26,733 bases of DNA from NCBI GenBank assembly GCA_900545915.1, contig URAV01000041.1:1-26733 (forward strand), written 5' to 3'. Below the pieces are notes generated by a model, which ran no database searches, had not been told where the DNA came from, and saw only the letters and a program-made list of their open reading frames with translations. The position numbers and the translations under genes are program-made. This document shows positions 17,242 through 24,480 of the stretch, piece after piece. How positions within the stretch are numbered: the first letter of the stretch is position 1; each line of letters starts with the position of its first letter. Source of the stretch: an uncultured Porphyromonadaceae bacterium (GTDB lineage Bacteria; Bacteroidota; Bacteroidia; Bacteroidales; Coprobacteraceae).

Positions 17242-18543
17242 ATGAACAAACTGTCTGTGCGTATTTTAAAATCAATCGCCACATTACTTTTCGGATTAGT
17301 AATGATCTTATATCCGGAAATTTCTTATGCCATTCCCCAAGATTCATTAACAAACTCTCAAAACAAAAAAGGATGGAATATAACTCCTTTCCCGGAAATC
17401 GCTTACAATAGTGATCTCGGATTTCAATACGGAATATATTGTGAACTATATAATTTCGGGGACGGATCAAAATATCCCGACTACACGCATAAATTCTGTA
17501 TTGAAGCCGCTCGATTCACAAAGGGTTCTGGTGTCTATTGGTTTTTCTACGATTCTCCCCAATTATGGAAAAATCACAGATTCTCATTCGATGTTGCATA
17601 CTTACCGGATAATATGTGTGATTTTTACGGATATAACGGTCGTAGCGCACCTTACTCAAATACGCATAACGATTCTTTTTACAAAATAGACCGAAAACAA
17701 ATTCGTATGATTTTCGGTCTGCAAGGAAAAATTATCGGACAACTTAACTGGATGGCAGGCATCAGTTGGCAAAAAATGATGATTCAACCTGTTTCATTGA
17801 AAAAATATATCGGGGCAGATAATCTATACAACCGCTATATAAAAGTAGGATTAATAAATCAGAATGAAGCAAAGGGCGGAAATGTTTTGCAATGGAAGGC
17901 AGGAGCGGTTTACGATACCCGGGACAGGGAGGCTGATCCGACGCAAGGCATATATGGAGAAGCTATCTTTGCTTTTTCTCCGGACTGGACAAGTAAAAAC
18001 GGATACTCTTTTATAAGAACAACTCTGAACGTCTGTTATTATCAACCGCTTTGGAAAGAACACCTGACTTTGGCCGGACGAATCGGACTACAATTTACTC
18101 CTGTCGGAAGAGTTCCATTTTATTTTTTATCAGACATAAACACTTATTATATAAGACAAACTTACTCTGAAGGATTAGGTGGAACGAATAATATAAGAGG
18201 GGTGTTACGTAACCGAGTTACGGGAAACGGTATCGGTTGGACAAATATAGAATTAAGATTGCGTTCAAGGGTTATCAGGTTGTTGAAACAAAACTGGTAT
18301 ATCGGAATGAACCCGTTTTTCGACGCGGGAGCTGTACTCCAACCATATCGGCTAAAATCACAAAAGGAAAGCAATGATCTCATTATTTACAGTGGTAAAA
18401 ACGAATGCGTACATGCAAGTGCAGGAATAGGATTGAAACTGGTTATGAACCATAATTTTGTTCTTTCGGCAGAATGGGGAACAGCTTTTTCTCGTGAAGA
18501 CGGAACAAACAGTATAGATCTCGGAATCAATTATTTATTTTAG
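17242..18543 (+). CDS. Outer-membrane Omp85/surface-antigen barrel protein without POTRA domains
   Basis: This is a 433-residue outer-membrane beta-barrel protein of the BamA/TamA (bacterial surface antigen) type. A signal peptide runs to about residue 30 (ending ISYA). There is no room for POTRA domains before the barrel begins (WNITPFPEIAYNSDLGFQYG). The Omp85 hallmark, the inward L6 loop motif, is present as NIRGV (about residues 317-321) within GLGGTNNIRGVLRNRV. The periodic strand KAGAVYDTRDREADPTQGIYGE is also typical. The protein ends in a C-terminal strand with terminal Phe (DLGINYLF), as in barrels folded by BAM. The function is unknown: it is too short to be BamA itself, and may be an export pore or a lipid/protein insertion factor. 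A TTG five codons upstream extends the frame, but the ATG leads directly into the signal peptide. It is monocistronic. Confidence 0.85.
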   Translation: MNKLSVRILKSIATLLFGLVMILYPEISYAIPQDSLTNSQNKKGWNITPFPEIAYNSDLGFQYGIYCELYNFGDGSKYPDYTHKFCIEAARFTKGSGVYWFFYDSPQLWKNHRFSFDVAYLPDNMCDFYGYNGRSAPYSNTHNDSFYKIDRKQIRMIFGLQGKIIGQLNWMAGISWQKMMIQPVSLKKYIGADNLYNRYIKVGLINQNEAKGGNVLQWKAGAVYDTRDREADPTQGIYGEAIFAFSPDWTSKNGYSFIRTTLNVCYYQPLWKEHLTLAGRIGLQFTPVGRVPFYFLSDINTYYIRQTYSEGLGGTNNIRGVLRNRVTGNGIGWTNIELRLRSRVIRLLKQNWYIGMNPFFDAGAVLQPYRLKSQKESNDLIIYSGKNECVHASAGIGLKLVMNHNFVLSAEWGTAFSREDGTNSIDLGINYLF

Positions 18544-18775
18544 AACCGGCATAAGTTTCCAATAAAAAAATACTTATCGGGGCATCTTTGCGTCTTCTTC
18601 TGGTCTTTTTTCCCGTTTTCACTCGTCAGATAGCCCACTATCGTTCTCGAAAGAAATTCTCAGATCTGACCCGAACAAAATTTAAACAGGTTTTTAGAGT
18701 CTTATCTTCTTAAAAATATATTTGAAATTACACATATTTAATGGCTTCACGATAGGCTGATAATTTAAAACGATA
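18544..18775. other. Intergenic segment of different composition, with small inverted repeats
   Basis: No convincing gene is seen in the ~325 nt between the barrel gene and the lipoprotein gene. About 18578-18675 is visibly richer in G and C than its surroundings. It contains GATAG-CCCA-CTATC (18629-18642) and an outer repeat GTCAGAT...ATCTGAC (18625-18631 and 18664-18670). One plus-strand frame is open for about 50 codons to a TAA at 18711 (including LRLLLVFFPVFTRQIAHY) but has no ATG. It could be a dispersed repeat, a gene remnant or a small structured RNA; nothing decides. Confidence 0.35.
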
Positions 18776-18783
18776 TATATTTG
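18776..18783 (+). promoter_or_regulatory. Candidate -7 box for the lipoprotein-protease operon
   Basis: TATATTTG is a perfect TAnnTTTG match 85 nt upstream of the lipoprotein ATG, which implies a leader of about 80 nt. No -33 TTTG is visible at the expected distance. Confidence 0.4.
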
Positions 18784-18868
18784 TATTATATTGTTTTTAA
18801 ATGGCAAATTATATAAAATCATTTTTCGCAAAAACGGATTACCAATATTTTAATTAATAGCAGATTTT

Positions 18869-19339
18869 ATGAAAGAGATTATTTTAATATCGGTTTTATT
18901 ATGCAGCATCTCATGTTCATCCCGGCATATCTCGACTGTGTCCGGAGGGAAAAATGACAAAATTGAATACATGGAAATATCTGTTTTACCCGATACGATT
19001 CGGTTCTCAAATAACTTCAGAATGTTATGGGACGATTTACTAAAAGAAACTAATGGCTGTTTACCCAAAAAAAATTATACTCCATCCGAGCAGCTGCGAG
19101 AAAAATATAATTTGGAATCTTCTGACGGAAAATGTTATATCAAAGGGTATTTACATACCCGACCGGATTTCGATAAAAATAAAGCTGAAAACCAAGGAAT
19201 ATCGATCGTCTCATATACCGACACACTGAAAAGTTTCTCATGCTTGATTTCACAATTACCGGAATTAATAACCCTACCCGATATTTCTGCCATAGAACTA
19301 AGTAAGTCTATCAATTTAAGATTACCTAAAAAATATTGA
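18869..19339 (+). CDS. Small lipoprotein with a protease-propeptide-like C-terminal domain
   Basis: This is a 156-residue exported protein. The N-terminus is a lipoprotein-type signal (MKEIILISVLLCSISC) with Cys16 as the probable lipidated residue, although the lipobox is imperfect. Residues 90-155 (YIKGYLHTRPDFDKNKAENQ onward) align without gaps to residues 57-122 of the S8 protease encoded immediately downstream. About 14 of 65 positions are identical, many others are conservative, and the Gly, Asp-x-Leu and Ile positions are shared. That part of the protease is its propeptide. In the subtilisin world, separate propeptide-like proteins (I9 type) act as tight inhibitors or folding chaperones of the cognate protease. 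The inferred role is therefore an envelope-anchored inhibitor, immunity or folding factor. Residues 20-88 are unrecognised. The stop codon lies 2 nt before the protease ATG, so translation is probably coupled. Confidence 0.75.
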   Translation: MKEIILISVLLCSISCSSRHISTVSGGKNDKIEYMEISVLPDTIRFSNNFRMLWDDLLKETNGCLPKKNYTPSEQLREKYNLESSDGKCYIKGYLHTRPDFDKNKAENQGISIVSYTDTLKSFSCLISQLPELITLPDISAIELSKSINLRLPKKY

Positions 19340-19341
19340 TT

Positions 19342-21480
19342 ATGAAGAAAACCATTATCTCTTTATTATTATTCTGCTTTGTCACACTCGTTATGGCTCA
19401 ATCAAAATTGTCGCCATATACACGGCATTTTATAAATGAAAAGGAACAGATAAAAACGGACAAAACATTCTCTTCCAAATTTAAAGTAAAGAAAATTGAC
19501 GAAATCGATTATGTTAAAGCTTATATTTATTTAAAGGCTCAAACAGATCCCTATTTTTTAGAAAGTTATGGAGTAAAAGTCAATACTTGCATAGATTCTT
19601 TAATCACAGCGCAAATTCCTGTCAGCAAAATTGAAACCATATCCTCTCTAAATAACATCAAATATGTACAAATCAGCACACCGATATATCAAAAAATGAA
19701 TAAAGCCAGAACTGAAACCCTGGTAGATAACGTTCAAAGCGGGAAAGATTTAACGACACCATTTTTAGGAAAAGATGTCGTTATAGGAATTGTCGATAAT
19801 GGTTTTGAATACGGACACATCAATTTTTACAATACAGACGGAACCGAACTACGGGTAAAACGAGTGTGGAATCAAAATAAAAACGGTAAAGCTCCAAACG
19901 GTTTTACCTACGGAACGGAATATACAACTACTGATGAAATTCTTGCGGCAAAATATGACGTAACAGACGAAACTCATGCTACTCATGTAACCGGTATAGC
20001 CGCAGGTGCAGACCATACAAAGTCTTATTACGGAGTTGCCGGAGAAGCAGATATAGTCTTGGTCAGCTATGATCTGAATGATAATACTACTGATCAGGTA
20101 AGTCTCTCGGACGCAATGAAATATATATATGATTATGCCGAATCGGTAGGAAAACCTTGCGTTATCAATATGAGTCTGGGATCTCATATCGGCCCTCACG
20201 ACGGAACTTCGACTTTCGATCAAGTTGCAGATAACCTGCAAGGTCCGGGAAAGCTGTTTGCCGGAGCAGCAGGTAATGAAGGATGTGATCCGATGCATCT
20301 TAGCAAAACATTTACATCTTCCGATAATACATTAAAAACATTTATCGATTTCTTGGATAATTCTGACCGCTATTCGATGCTCGATATCTGGGGTGAGCCC
20401 GGAGAAACATTCAAGATTACTATCGATCGATATAATATCTCAAAAAACAAGTCTGAATACTCTGAAACGGTCAATATCTCAGGAAATGGTTCTAAAACAA
20501 TTTCATTAAAAAACGGGATCAGCGGATATGTTGAAATTTACTACGAAGTAAATGCTAATAATAACAAGCCGAACGCTTTCATAGTTTCTGAGGTAAATAG
20601 TATGAGTTCAGGCTATGCGATAGGAATCACAATCACTGCAACGAGCGGAACTGTACATATCTGGGCTGATGATTATTATAGTCAACTTACCGGTAATGGC
20701 TTATCAGGATGGACAGATGGTGATTCAAAATATACTGTCGGCGAAATCGGAGGAACAGGAAAAAATGTAATTAGTGTAGGAGCTTATGCGACTCGTACCG
20801 GAAGTTATGCTCGGGAAGAAGGTATGATTGCTGAATTCTCAAGTTTAGGACCGACAGCTGACGGACGTGTAAAACCGGATATTACAGCACCCGGGAATCA
20901 AATTATTTCATCATACTCCAGCGCACAATCTTATGATAGCGGTATCTGCGATAATACTACTGTAAACGGGAAAAAATATTATTATGGATATATGTCCGGA
21001 ACTTCTATGGCAACTCCATTCATTACGGGTGTATTAGCAACATGGCTTCAGGCAAATCCGACTCTCAGCCCCGATGATGTCAGAAACATTTTCAAAAAAA
21101 CAGCACGACAAGATAACTATACAGGAACTGTTTCCGGAAATGGAGATAATACTTGGGGATTCGGAAAAATAGATGCATGGAACGGCATAAAAGAATGCAT
21201 AAAAATGACAGCGGGAATATACGAAGAAAAAAACGACATTCCAGACGTGGCAATCTACACTTCGGGAAATGGAATATGTCATCTATTATTCGGAAAAACC
21301 GATAACCAAACAACCATATCCGTATATAATACAAACGGGCAATTACTGAAATCAACAAGGTTAAATTCCATAACGATAGGTCAAGAAGAAATTTTAAATT
21401 TATCAGGTTTCGTACCGGGAATATATATTATTCACATAAAAGGCAATAACATACAAAAAAGCAAAAAAATAATCCGATAA
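19342..21480 (+). CDS. Subtilisin-like serine protease (S8) with propeptide and T9SS-type C-terminal domain
   Basis: This secreted protease of 712 residues begins with a signal peptide (to about Ala19, VMAQ). A propeptide-like region follows (about 45-125; residues 57-122 resemble the upstream lipoprotein). The S8 catalytic domain has Asp152 (GIVDNGFEYGH), His212 (ETHATHVTG, where most subtilisins have HGTHV), oxyanion Asn312 (GAAGNEG) and Ser555 (SGTSMATP). About 240 residues, largely beta-rich (roughly 325-480), separate Asn312 from Ser555. The last ~80 residues resemble a type A T9SS sorting domain: TTISVYNTNGQLLKS, then LSGFVPGIYIIHI and the basic end KSKKIIR. The protein is probably exported through the outer membrane by the type IX system and anchored or released. 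An in-frame TTG at 19336 overlaps the lipoprotein stop; the ATG at 19342 is preferred. It is the second gene of a two-gene operon. Confidence 0.93.
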   Translation: MKKTIISLLLFCFVTLVMAQSKLSPYTRHFINEKEQIKTDKTFSSKFKVKKIDEIDYVKAYIYLKAQTDPYFLESYGVKVNTCIDSLITAQIPVSKIETISSLNNIKYVQISTPIYQKMNKARTETLVDNVQSGKDLTTPFLGKDVVIGIVDNGFEYGHINFYNTDGTELRVKRVWNQNKNGKAPNGFTYGTEYTTTDEILAAKYDVTDETHATHVTGIAAGADHTKSYYGVAGEADIVLVSYDLNDNTTDQVSLSDAMKYIYDYAESVGKPCVINMSLGSHIGPHDGTSTFDQVADNLQGPGKLFAGAAGNEGCDPMHLSKTFTSSDNTLKTFIDFLDNSDRYSMLDIWGEPGETFKITIDRYNISKNKSEYSETVNISGNGSKTISLKNGISGYVEIYYEVNANNNKPNAFIVSEVNSMSSGYAIGITITATSGTVHIWADDYYSQLTGNGLSGWTDGDSKYTVGEIGGTGKNVISVGAYATRTGSYAREEGMIAEFSSLGPTADGRVKPDITAPGNQIISSYSSAQSYDSGICDNTTVNGKKYYYGYMSGTSMATPFITGVLATWLQANPTLSPDDVRNIFKKTARQDNYTGTVSGNGDNTWGFGKIDAWNGIKECIKMTAGIYEEKNDIPDVAIYTSGNGICHLLFGKTDNQTTISVYNTNGQLLKSTRLNSITIGQEEILNLSGFVPGIYIIHIKGNNIQKSKKIIR

Positions 21481-21544
21481 TATCAGAGCCTGTCAAAAGA
21501 TAAAAATTATATATCCAGAAAGGCTATAAAACTATTAATAAAAG

Positions 21545-21605
21545 AGGATGTGCCAAAACTTAATTTTTGAAAAGATGAACTTTTGATTTGGAATTTGAAC
21601 ATCCT
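21545..21605. repeat. Imperfect inverted-repeat element, possible MITE or IS-end remnant
   Basis: AGGATGT (21545-21551) pairs with ACATCCT (21599-21605). Inside, CCAAA pairs with TTTGG and AAAAG with CTTTT, giving an interrupted long hairpin. The left part (GAGGATGTGCCAAAACTT) resembles the GAGGCTGTGTCAAAA-type ends I associate with some Bacteroides insertion sequences, and a second partial copy (GAGCCTGTCAAAAG) lies near 21486. No transposase is present. Confidence 0.35.
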
Positions 21606-21617
21606 AAAAAACTCAAG

Positions 21618-21663
21618 AAAAGGTCGTATCATTACTCAAAACAGAGCTTGATACGACCTTTTT
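21618..21663 (+). terminator. Rho-independent terminator downstream of the S8 protease
   Basis: A perfect 14-bp stem (AAAAGGTCGTATCA / TGATACGACCTTTT) with a 17-nt loop ends in a T run. It lies about 140 nt past the protease stop, beyond the inverted-repeat element, so the transcript would include that element. Confidence 0.85.
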
Positions 21664-21790
21664 AGGTATTATAGCTACAATCTATAACTTTTAGGAGTAG
21701 TCATCTTAGTCTTGACATACCCTCTTTTATAAAGTACTTCAGTTTAATTTGACAGATACTTCGTATTTATAAACAATTTAATAATAAATC

Positions 21791-21821
21791 ATTGGGATAT
21801 CCACATTTTACACTATTTTTG
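21791..21821 (+). promoter_or_regulatory. Promoter of rsmG
   Basis: ATTG (21791-21794) and TATTTTTG (21814-21821) are separated by exactly 19 nt, a close fit to the Bacteroidetes -33/-7 arrangement. The start point would be near 21827, leaving a leader of about 64 nt before the rsmG ATG. The stretch from 21664 to 21790 holds no gene. Confidence 0.65.
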
Positions 21822-21890
21822 TAAAAGAGACAACGTATAAAAGCAAATAAGTAATCTTATTAATAACCTATTATTTACACTAAATATCCG

Positions 21891-22517
21891 ATGCAAATTA
21901 TTGAGAAATATTTTCCGTACCTAAACGAAAATCAAAAATCCCAATTCACAGCCTTAGACGAACTATATAAAGATTGGAATAGTAAGATCAATGTTATTTC
22001 CCGTAAAGACATAGACAATCTATATACTCACCATATATTGCATTCTTTAGGAATAGCAAAAATTATACAATTTACTCCCGAAAGTGCAATAATGGATGTA
22101 GGTACTGGAGGCGGATTTCCCGGAATACCTCTGGCTATTTTATTCCCAGAATGTAAATTTCATTTATTAGATCGTATCGGAAAAAAGGTTAAAGTCGCTT
22201 CAGAAATAGCACAATCTATCGGTCTGCAAAATGTGACATGCAGGCATTGCGGAGTAGAAGAAGAAAAAAGCAAGTTCGACTTTGTCGTAAGCCGTGCCGT
22301 CATGCCCTTAAACGACCTGATGAAGCTTATTCGTAAAAATATCCGAAAAGAGCAACAAAATGCAATGCCTAATGGACTGATCTGCTTAAAAGGAGGAGAA
22401 CTGCAAAATGAAGTAGCGCCATTCAAAAAAATCTCGATCATATACAATTTGAAAGAGTATTTCAAAGAAGAATATTTCGATACAAAAAAAGTTGTTTACA
22501 TACCTGTTTACAAATAA
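21891..22517 (+). CDS. rsmG: 16S rRNA (guanine-527 N7)-methyltransferase RsmG
   Basis: This 208-residue cytosolic enzyme methylates N7 of G527 in 16S rRNA with S-adenosylmethionine. Its length is typical of GidB/RsmG. The SAM-binding glycine-rich loop is IMDVGTGGGFPGIPLA (about residues 67-82), followed by the acidic strand end LLDRIGKKV and the VVSRAVMPLNDL segment (about 132-143) characteristic of the family. The N-terminal helix (NENQKSQFTALDELYKDWN, then KINVISRKD) is also conserved. It is followed after 9 nt by the MBL-fold hydrolase and probably forms an operon with it. In other bacteria loss of RsmG gives low-level streptomycin resistance. Confidence 0.96.
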   Translation: MQIIEKYFPYLNENQKSQFTALDELYKDWNSKINVISRKDIDNLYTHHILHSLGIAKIIQFTPESAIMDVGTGGGFPGIPLAILFPECKFHLLDRIGKKVKVASEIAQSIGLQNVTCRHCGVEEEKSKFDFVVSRAVMPLNDLMKLIRKNIRKEQQNAMPNGLICLKGGELQNEVAPFKKISIIYNLKEYFKEEYFDTKKVVYIPVYK

Positions 22518-22526
22518 ATATTATAT

Positions 22527-23171
22527 ATGCTAATAATTAAAGAATTCCAATTCAATCCGTTTTCAGAAAATACGTATGTCGTATCGGATAGTGAAACCGG
22601 TGAATGCGCAATTATAGACGCGGGATGTTATTATGCAAACGAACAAGATATTCTATCGGATTACATTATAGATCATAAATTGGAAGTCAAATATCTTTTG
22701 GCAACGCACTTACATCTAGATCATAATTTCGGAGATAGATATGTGTATAACACTTTCAATGTCGGGTTAACAGCTCATCCTGATGATGCTTTTCTATTAG
22801 ACAATATGAAAGAACAGGCTTCTATGTTCGGCATACAGCTCCAAGCCCCTCCTATCCCCATCGGTCAGAATGTCCATGAAAACGATATTTTCAAAATCGG
22901 GAAATATACTTTACAGGCTATACACGTACCGGGACATTCTCCCGGAAGTATCATATATTACTGTAAAGAAGAAGGAATAGCGTTTGGTGGAGACGTACTT
23001 TTCAGAGGCAGTATCGGCCGGACGGATTTACCGGGCGGAAACTATAATCAATTAATTACCGGTATTCGAGAAAAACTATTCATACTACCGGAAGATACGG
23101 TTATCTATTCCGGACACGGTCCTAACACAACAATAGGCTTTGAAAAGAAACAAAATCCATATTTACAATAA
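22527..23171 (+). CDS. MBL-fold metallo-hydrolase (glyoxalase II-like)
   Basis: This 214-residue soluble hydrolase has the metallo-beta-lactamase fold. The dinuclear metal site is complete: HLHLDH (residues 61-66, supplying His61, His63, Asp65 and His66), His137 (VPGHSPG), Asp156 (FGGDVLF) and His197 (YSGHGP). FRGSIGRTDLPGG is the usual signature of the YcbL/glyoxalase-II-like subgroup, which hydrolyses thioesters such as S-lactoylglutathione or related bacillithiol/CoA adducts; the real substrate here is unknown. It lies 9 nt after rsmG. Its last three codons overlap the convergent glycosylase gene by 9 nt, so there is no space for a terminator between them. Confidence 0.93.
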   Translation: MLIIKEFQFNPFSENTYVVSDSETGECAIIDAGCYYANEQDILSDYIIDHKLEVKYLLATHLHLDHNFGDRYVYNTFNVGLTAHPDDAFLLDNMKEQASMFGIQLQAPPIPIGQNVHENDIFKIGKYTLQAIHVPGHSPGSIIYYCKEEGIAFGGDVLFRGSIGRTDLPGGNYNQLITGIREKLFILPEDTVIYSGHGPNTTIGFEKKQNPYLQ

Positions 23172-23753
23172 ACCTAATTCTTCGAACATACGAGCATATA
23201 CCACAGCCTTTTCCGACAAAGGTTTCGGATAAGCTCGGGAAGAAGAAGGCATTCTGTAAAAACGCATTTTTCTACTTTGATATTCAAACTCAATAAAGCT
23301 ACCGACAGGAGGAATTGCAGATGAAACAAGAACGCTTAATGTTTCGGTAGCTTTTTGTCCTGTAGTGACAACAGCCTTGCACATTGGCATTTGTTTTAAT
23401 AAAGTATCAATATCGGCAGCTTCTACAACCTCCAAAAATTTATCAGAGGCATTATCTTTTAACCTCTTTACAGATTGAGCAGTATCGCTTAAAGCTATAC
23501 CTTTCTCTTCCAAAAAAGCAGCAATGCGATTCTTATCGAATATTTTCGTACCGTTTAAAAAATGATCTTTATCTCCGAAAAAAACAAGTCCGAAAATACG
23601 CCACATATCATTTTGGAGGTTCGGATAATAAAAATTCATACTCCAACGCTCCCTTTTCGGAGGAAAACTCCCCAACATCAGCATCCGAGTATTTTGCGGA
23701 ATAAATGGTTTTAACGGATGATTCTCTATCGGTATTATATTTGTGTCATTCAT
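23163..23753 (-). CDS. Uracil-DNA glycosylase superfamily protein
   Basis: This 196-residue protein is of the uracil-DNA glycosylase fold, in the branch that includes Mug-like and deoxyinosine glycosylases. Motif 1 is MLGSFPPKRERWSMNFYYPN, followed by the QNDMWRIFG segment. The central TGQKATETL strand and the C-terminal motif RMPSSSRAYPK (in place of the classical HPSP) complete the fold. It would remove a deaminated or damaged base from DNA; which base is not clear, since the catalytic residue differs among families. A longer frame reaches back to 23828 but would run into the upstream GNAT gene; the ATG at 23753 starts 19 nt after that gene's stop and is preferred. It is cotranscribed with GNAT and sits next to the radical SAM DNA-repair-type pair, which supports a DNA repair role. 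Confidence 0.85.
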   Translation of the reverse strand: MNDTNIIPIENHPLKPFIPQNTRMLMLGSFPPKRERWSMNFYYPNLQNDMWRIFGLVFFGDKDHFLNGTKIFDKNRIAAFLEEKGIALSDTAQSVKRLKDNASDKFLEVVEAADIDTLLKQMPMCKAVVTTGQKATETLSVLVSSAIPPVGSFIEFEYQSRKMRFYRMPSSSRAYPKPLSEKAVVYARMFEELGLL

Positions 23754-23772
23754 ACAACTTGCATTTTTATAT

Positions 23773-24213
23773 TTATAATTGCAGATGTAAAACAGGATAT
23801 GGTTTTCCGGTACTATCTGTTGCATCACGACTTATTACATGAAACCCCTGATGCAAATAAAATCCTACCGCTTGTTCATTTTGTTCATTTACGTCAACAG
23901 AATTTATACCCAATATTTTCACCGCATATTCAACTAATTGTTTACCTACCCCTTTCCCTCTTGCAGAAGGCAAAAGAAACAGCATCTCCAACTTATTCTT
24001 AAATACACCCACAAAAGCAATCCATCGACCGTCTTCATCTTTATAGCCCCATAAATCTACTGCAAACAAATATTCATTTCGAATCAGCGATTTAAAAGAA
24101 GCAATGTCATCTTCTTGCAAAAAAGAATGAGTAGCCCGCACCGATCTTTCCCACAAATCAACTAACTCGTCATAATCAGAAGCAAGCGGACGTTCAGGCA
24201 TTTTTATCTTCAT
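23773..24213 (-). CDS. GNAT family N-acetyltransferase
   Basis: This 146-residue protein is of the GNAT fold. It opens with PLASDYDELVDLWERSVRATHSFL, typical of YjaB-like acetyltransferases. The acetyl-CoA loop is RGKGVG in LFLLPSARGKGVGKQLVEYA, and the final conserved segment is VNEQNEQAVGFYLHQGFHV. The substrate is unknown. A TTG at 24219 extends the frame by two codons; the ATG at 24213 is used, about 9 nt after the predicted transcription start, so the leader is very short. It is the first gene of an operon with the glycosylase, divergent from the radical SAM gene. Confidence 0.9.
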   Translation of the reverse strand: MKIKMPERPLASDYDELVDLWERSVRATHSFLQEDDIASFKSLIRNEYLFAVDLWGYKDEDGRWIAFVGVFKNKLEMLFLLPSARGKGVGKQLVEYAVKILGINSVDVNEQNEQAVGFYLHQGFHVISRDATDSTGKPYPVLHLQL

Positions 24214-24228
24214 ATTCAAATTCTAATT

Positions 24229-24260
24229 TAAAGATAATAGTCTATTTCTAATTCCACAAA
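24229..24260 (-). promoter_or_regulatory. Promoter of the GNAT-glycosylase operon
   Basis: On the minus strand TTTG (24257-24260) is followed after 20 nt by TATCTTTA (24229-24236). That is a full -33 box plus a -7 box with one mismatch in the last base. The spacing fits the Bacteroidetes consensus. Confidence 0.6.
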
Positions 24261-24449
24261 GAATTCTTCACTTTCTATTTAAAGGTTTACGGTAAAACTT
24301 GGAATCAACTGTTATTATCTTGTTTTAAACATCTTAAAAACAAGGTCTTTAAAAACAACATATCCTTCTGACAAAAAGCACTCATTTTTTTAACTCATGC
24401 AAAGATATAATTTAAGAAACAATTCCTACATAAAAACAAAGTCTTTCTC

Positions 24450-24457
24450 TATTTTTG
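24450..24457 (+). promoter_or_regulatory. -7 box for the radical SAM gene
   Basis: TATTTTTG followed by C is a perfect TAnnTTTG match, 23 nt before the ATG at 24481. It lies inside a longer open frame that begins at 24397, so that longer start is unlikely to be on the transcript. No clear -33 element is present. Confidence 0.55.
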
Positions 24458-24480
24458 CAATTATTAGGAGCGAAATAATT

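Noticed and set aside
18552..18579. ATAAGT...ACTTAT after the barrel gene as a terminator
   Set aside because: Only six base pairs with a long A-rich loop and no following T run; too weak to call.
19849..20298. 149-codon minus-strand open frame inside the S8 protease
   Set aside because: It covers catalytic-domain codons of the protease and shows no recognisable domain or start context.
18869..21480. Toxin-antitoxin or contact-dependent inhibition interpretation of the lipoprotein-protease pair
   Set aside because: The protease is a classical secreted subtilisin and the small protein resembles its propeptide; an inhibitor or folding role explains the similarity without invoking a toxin.
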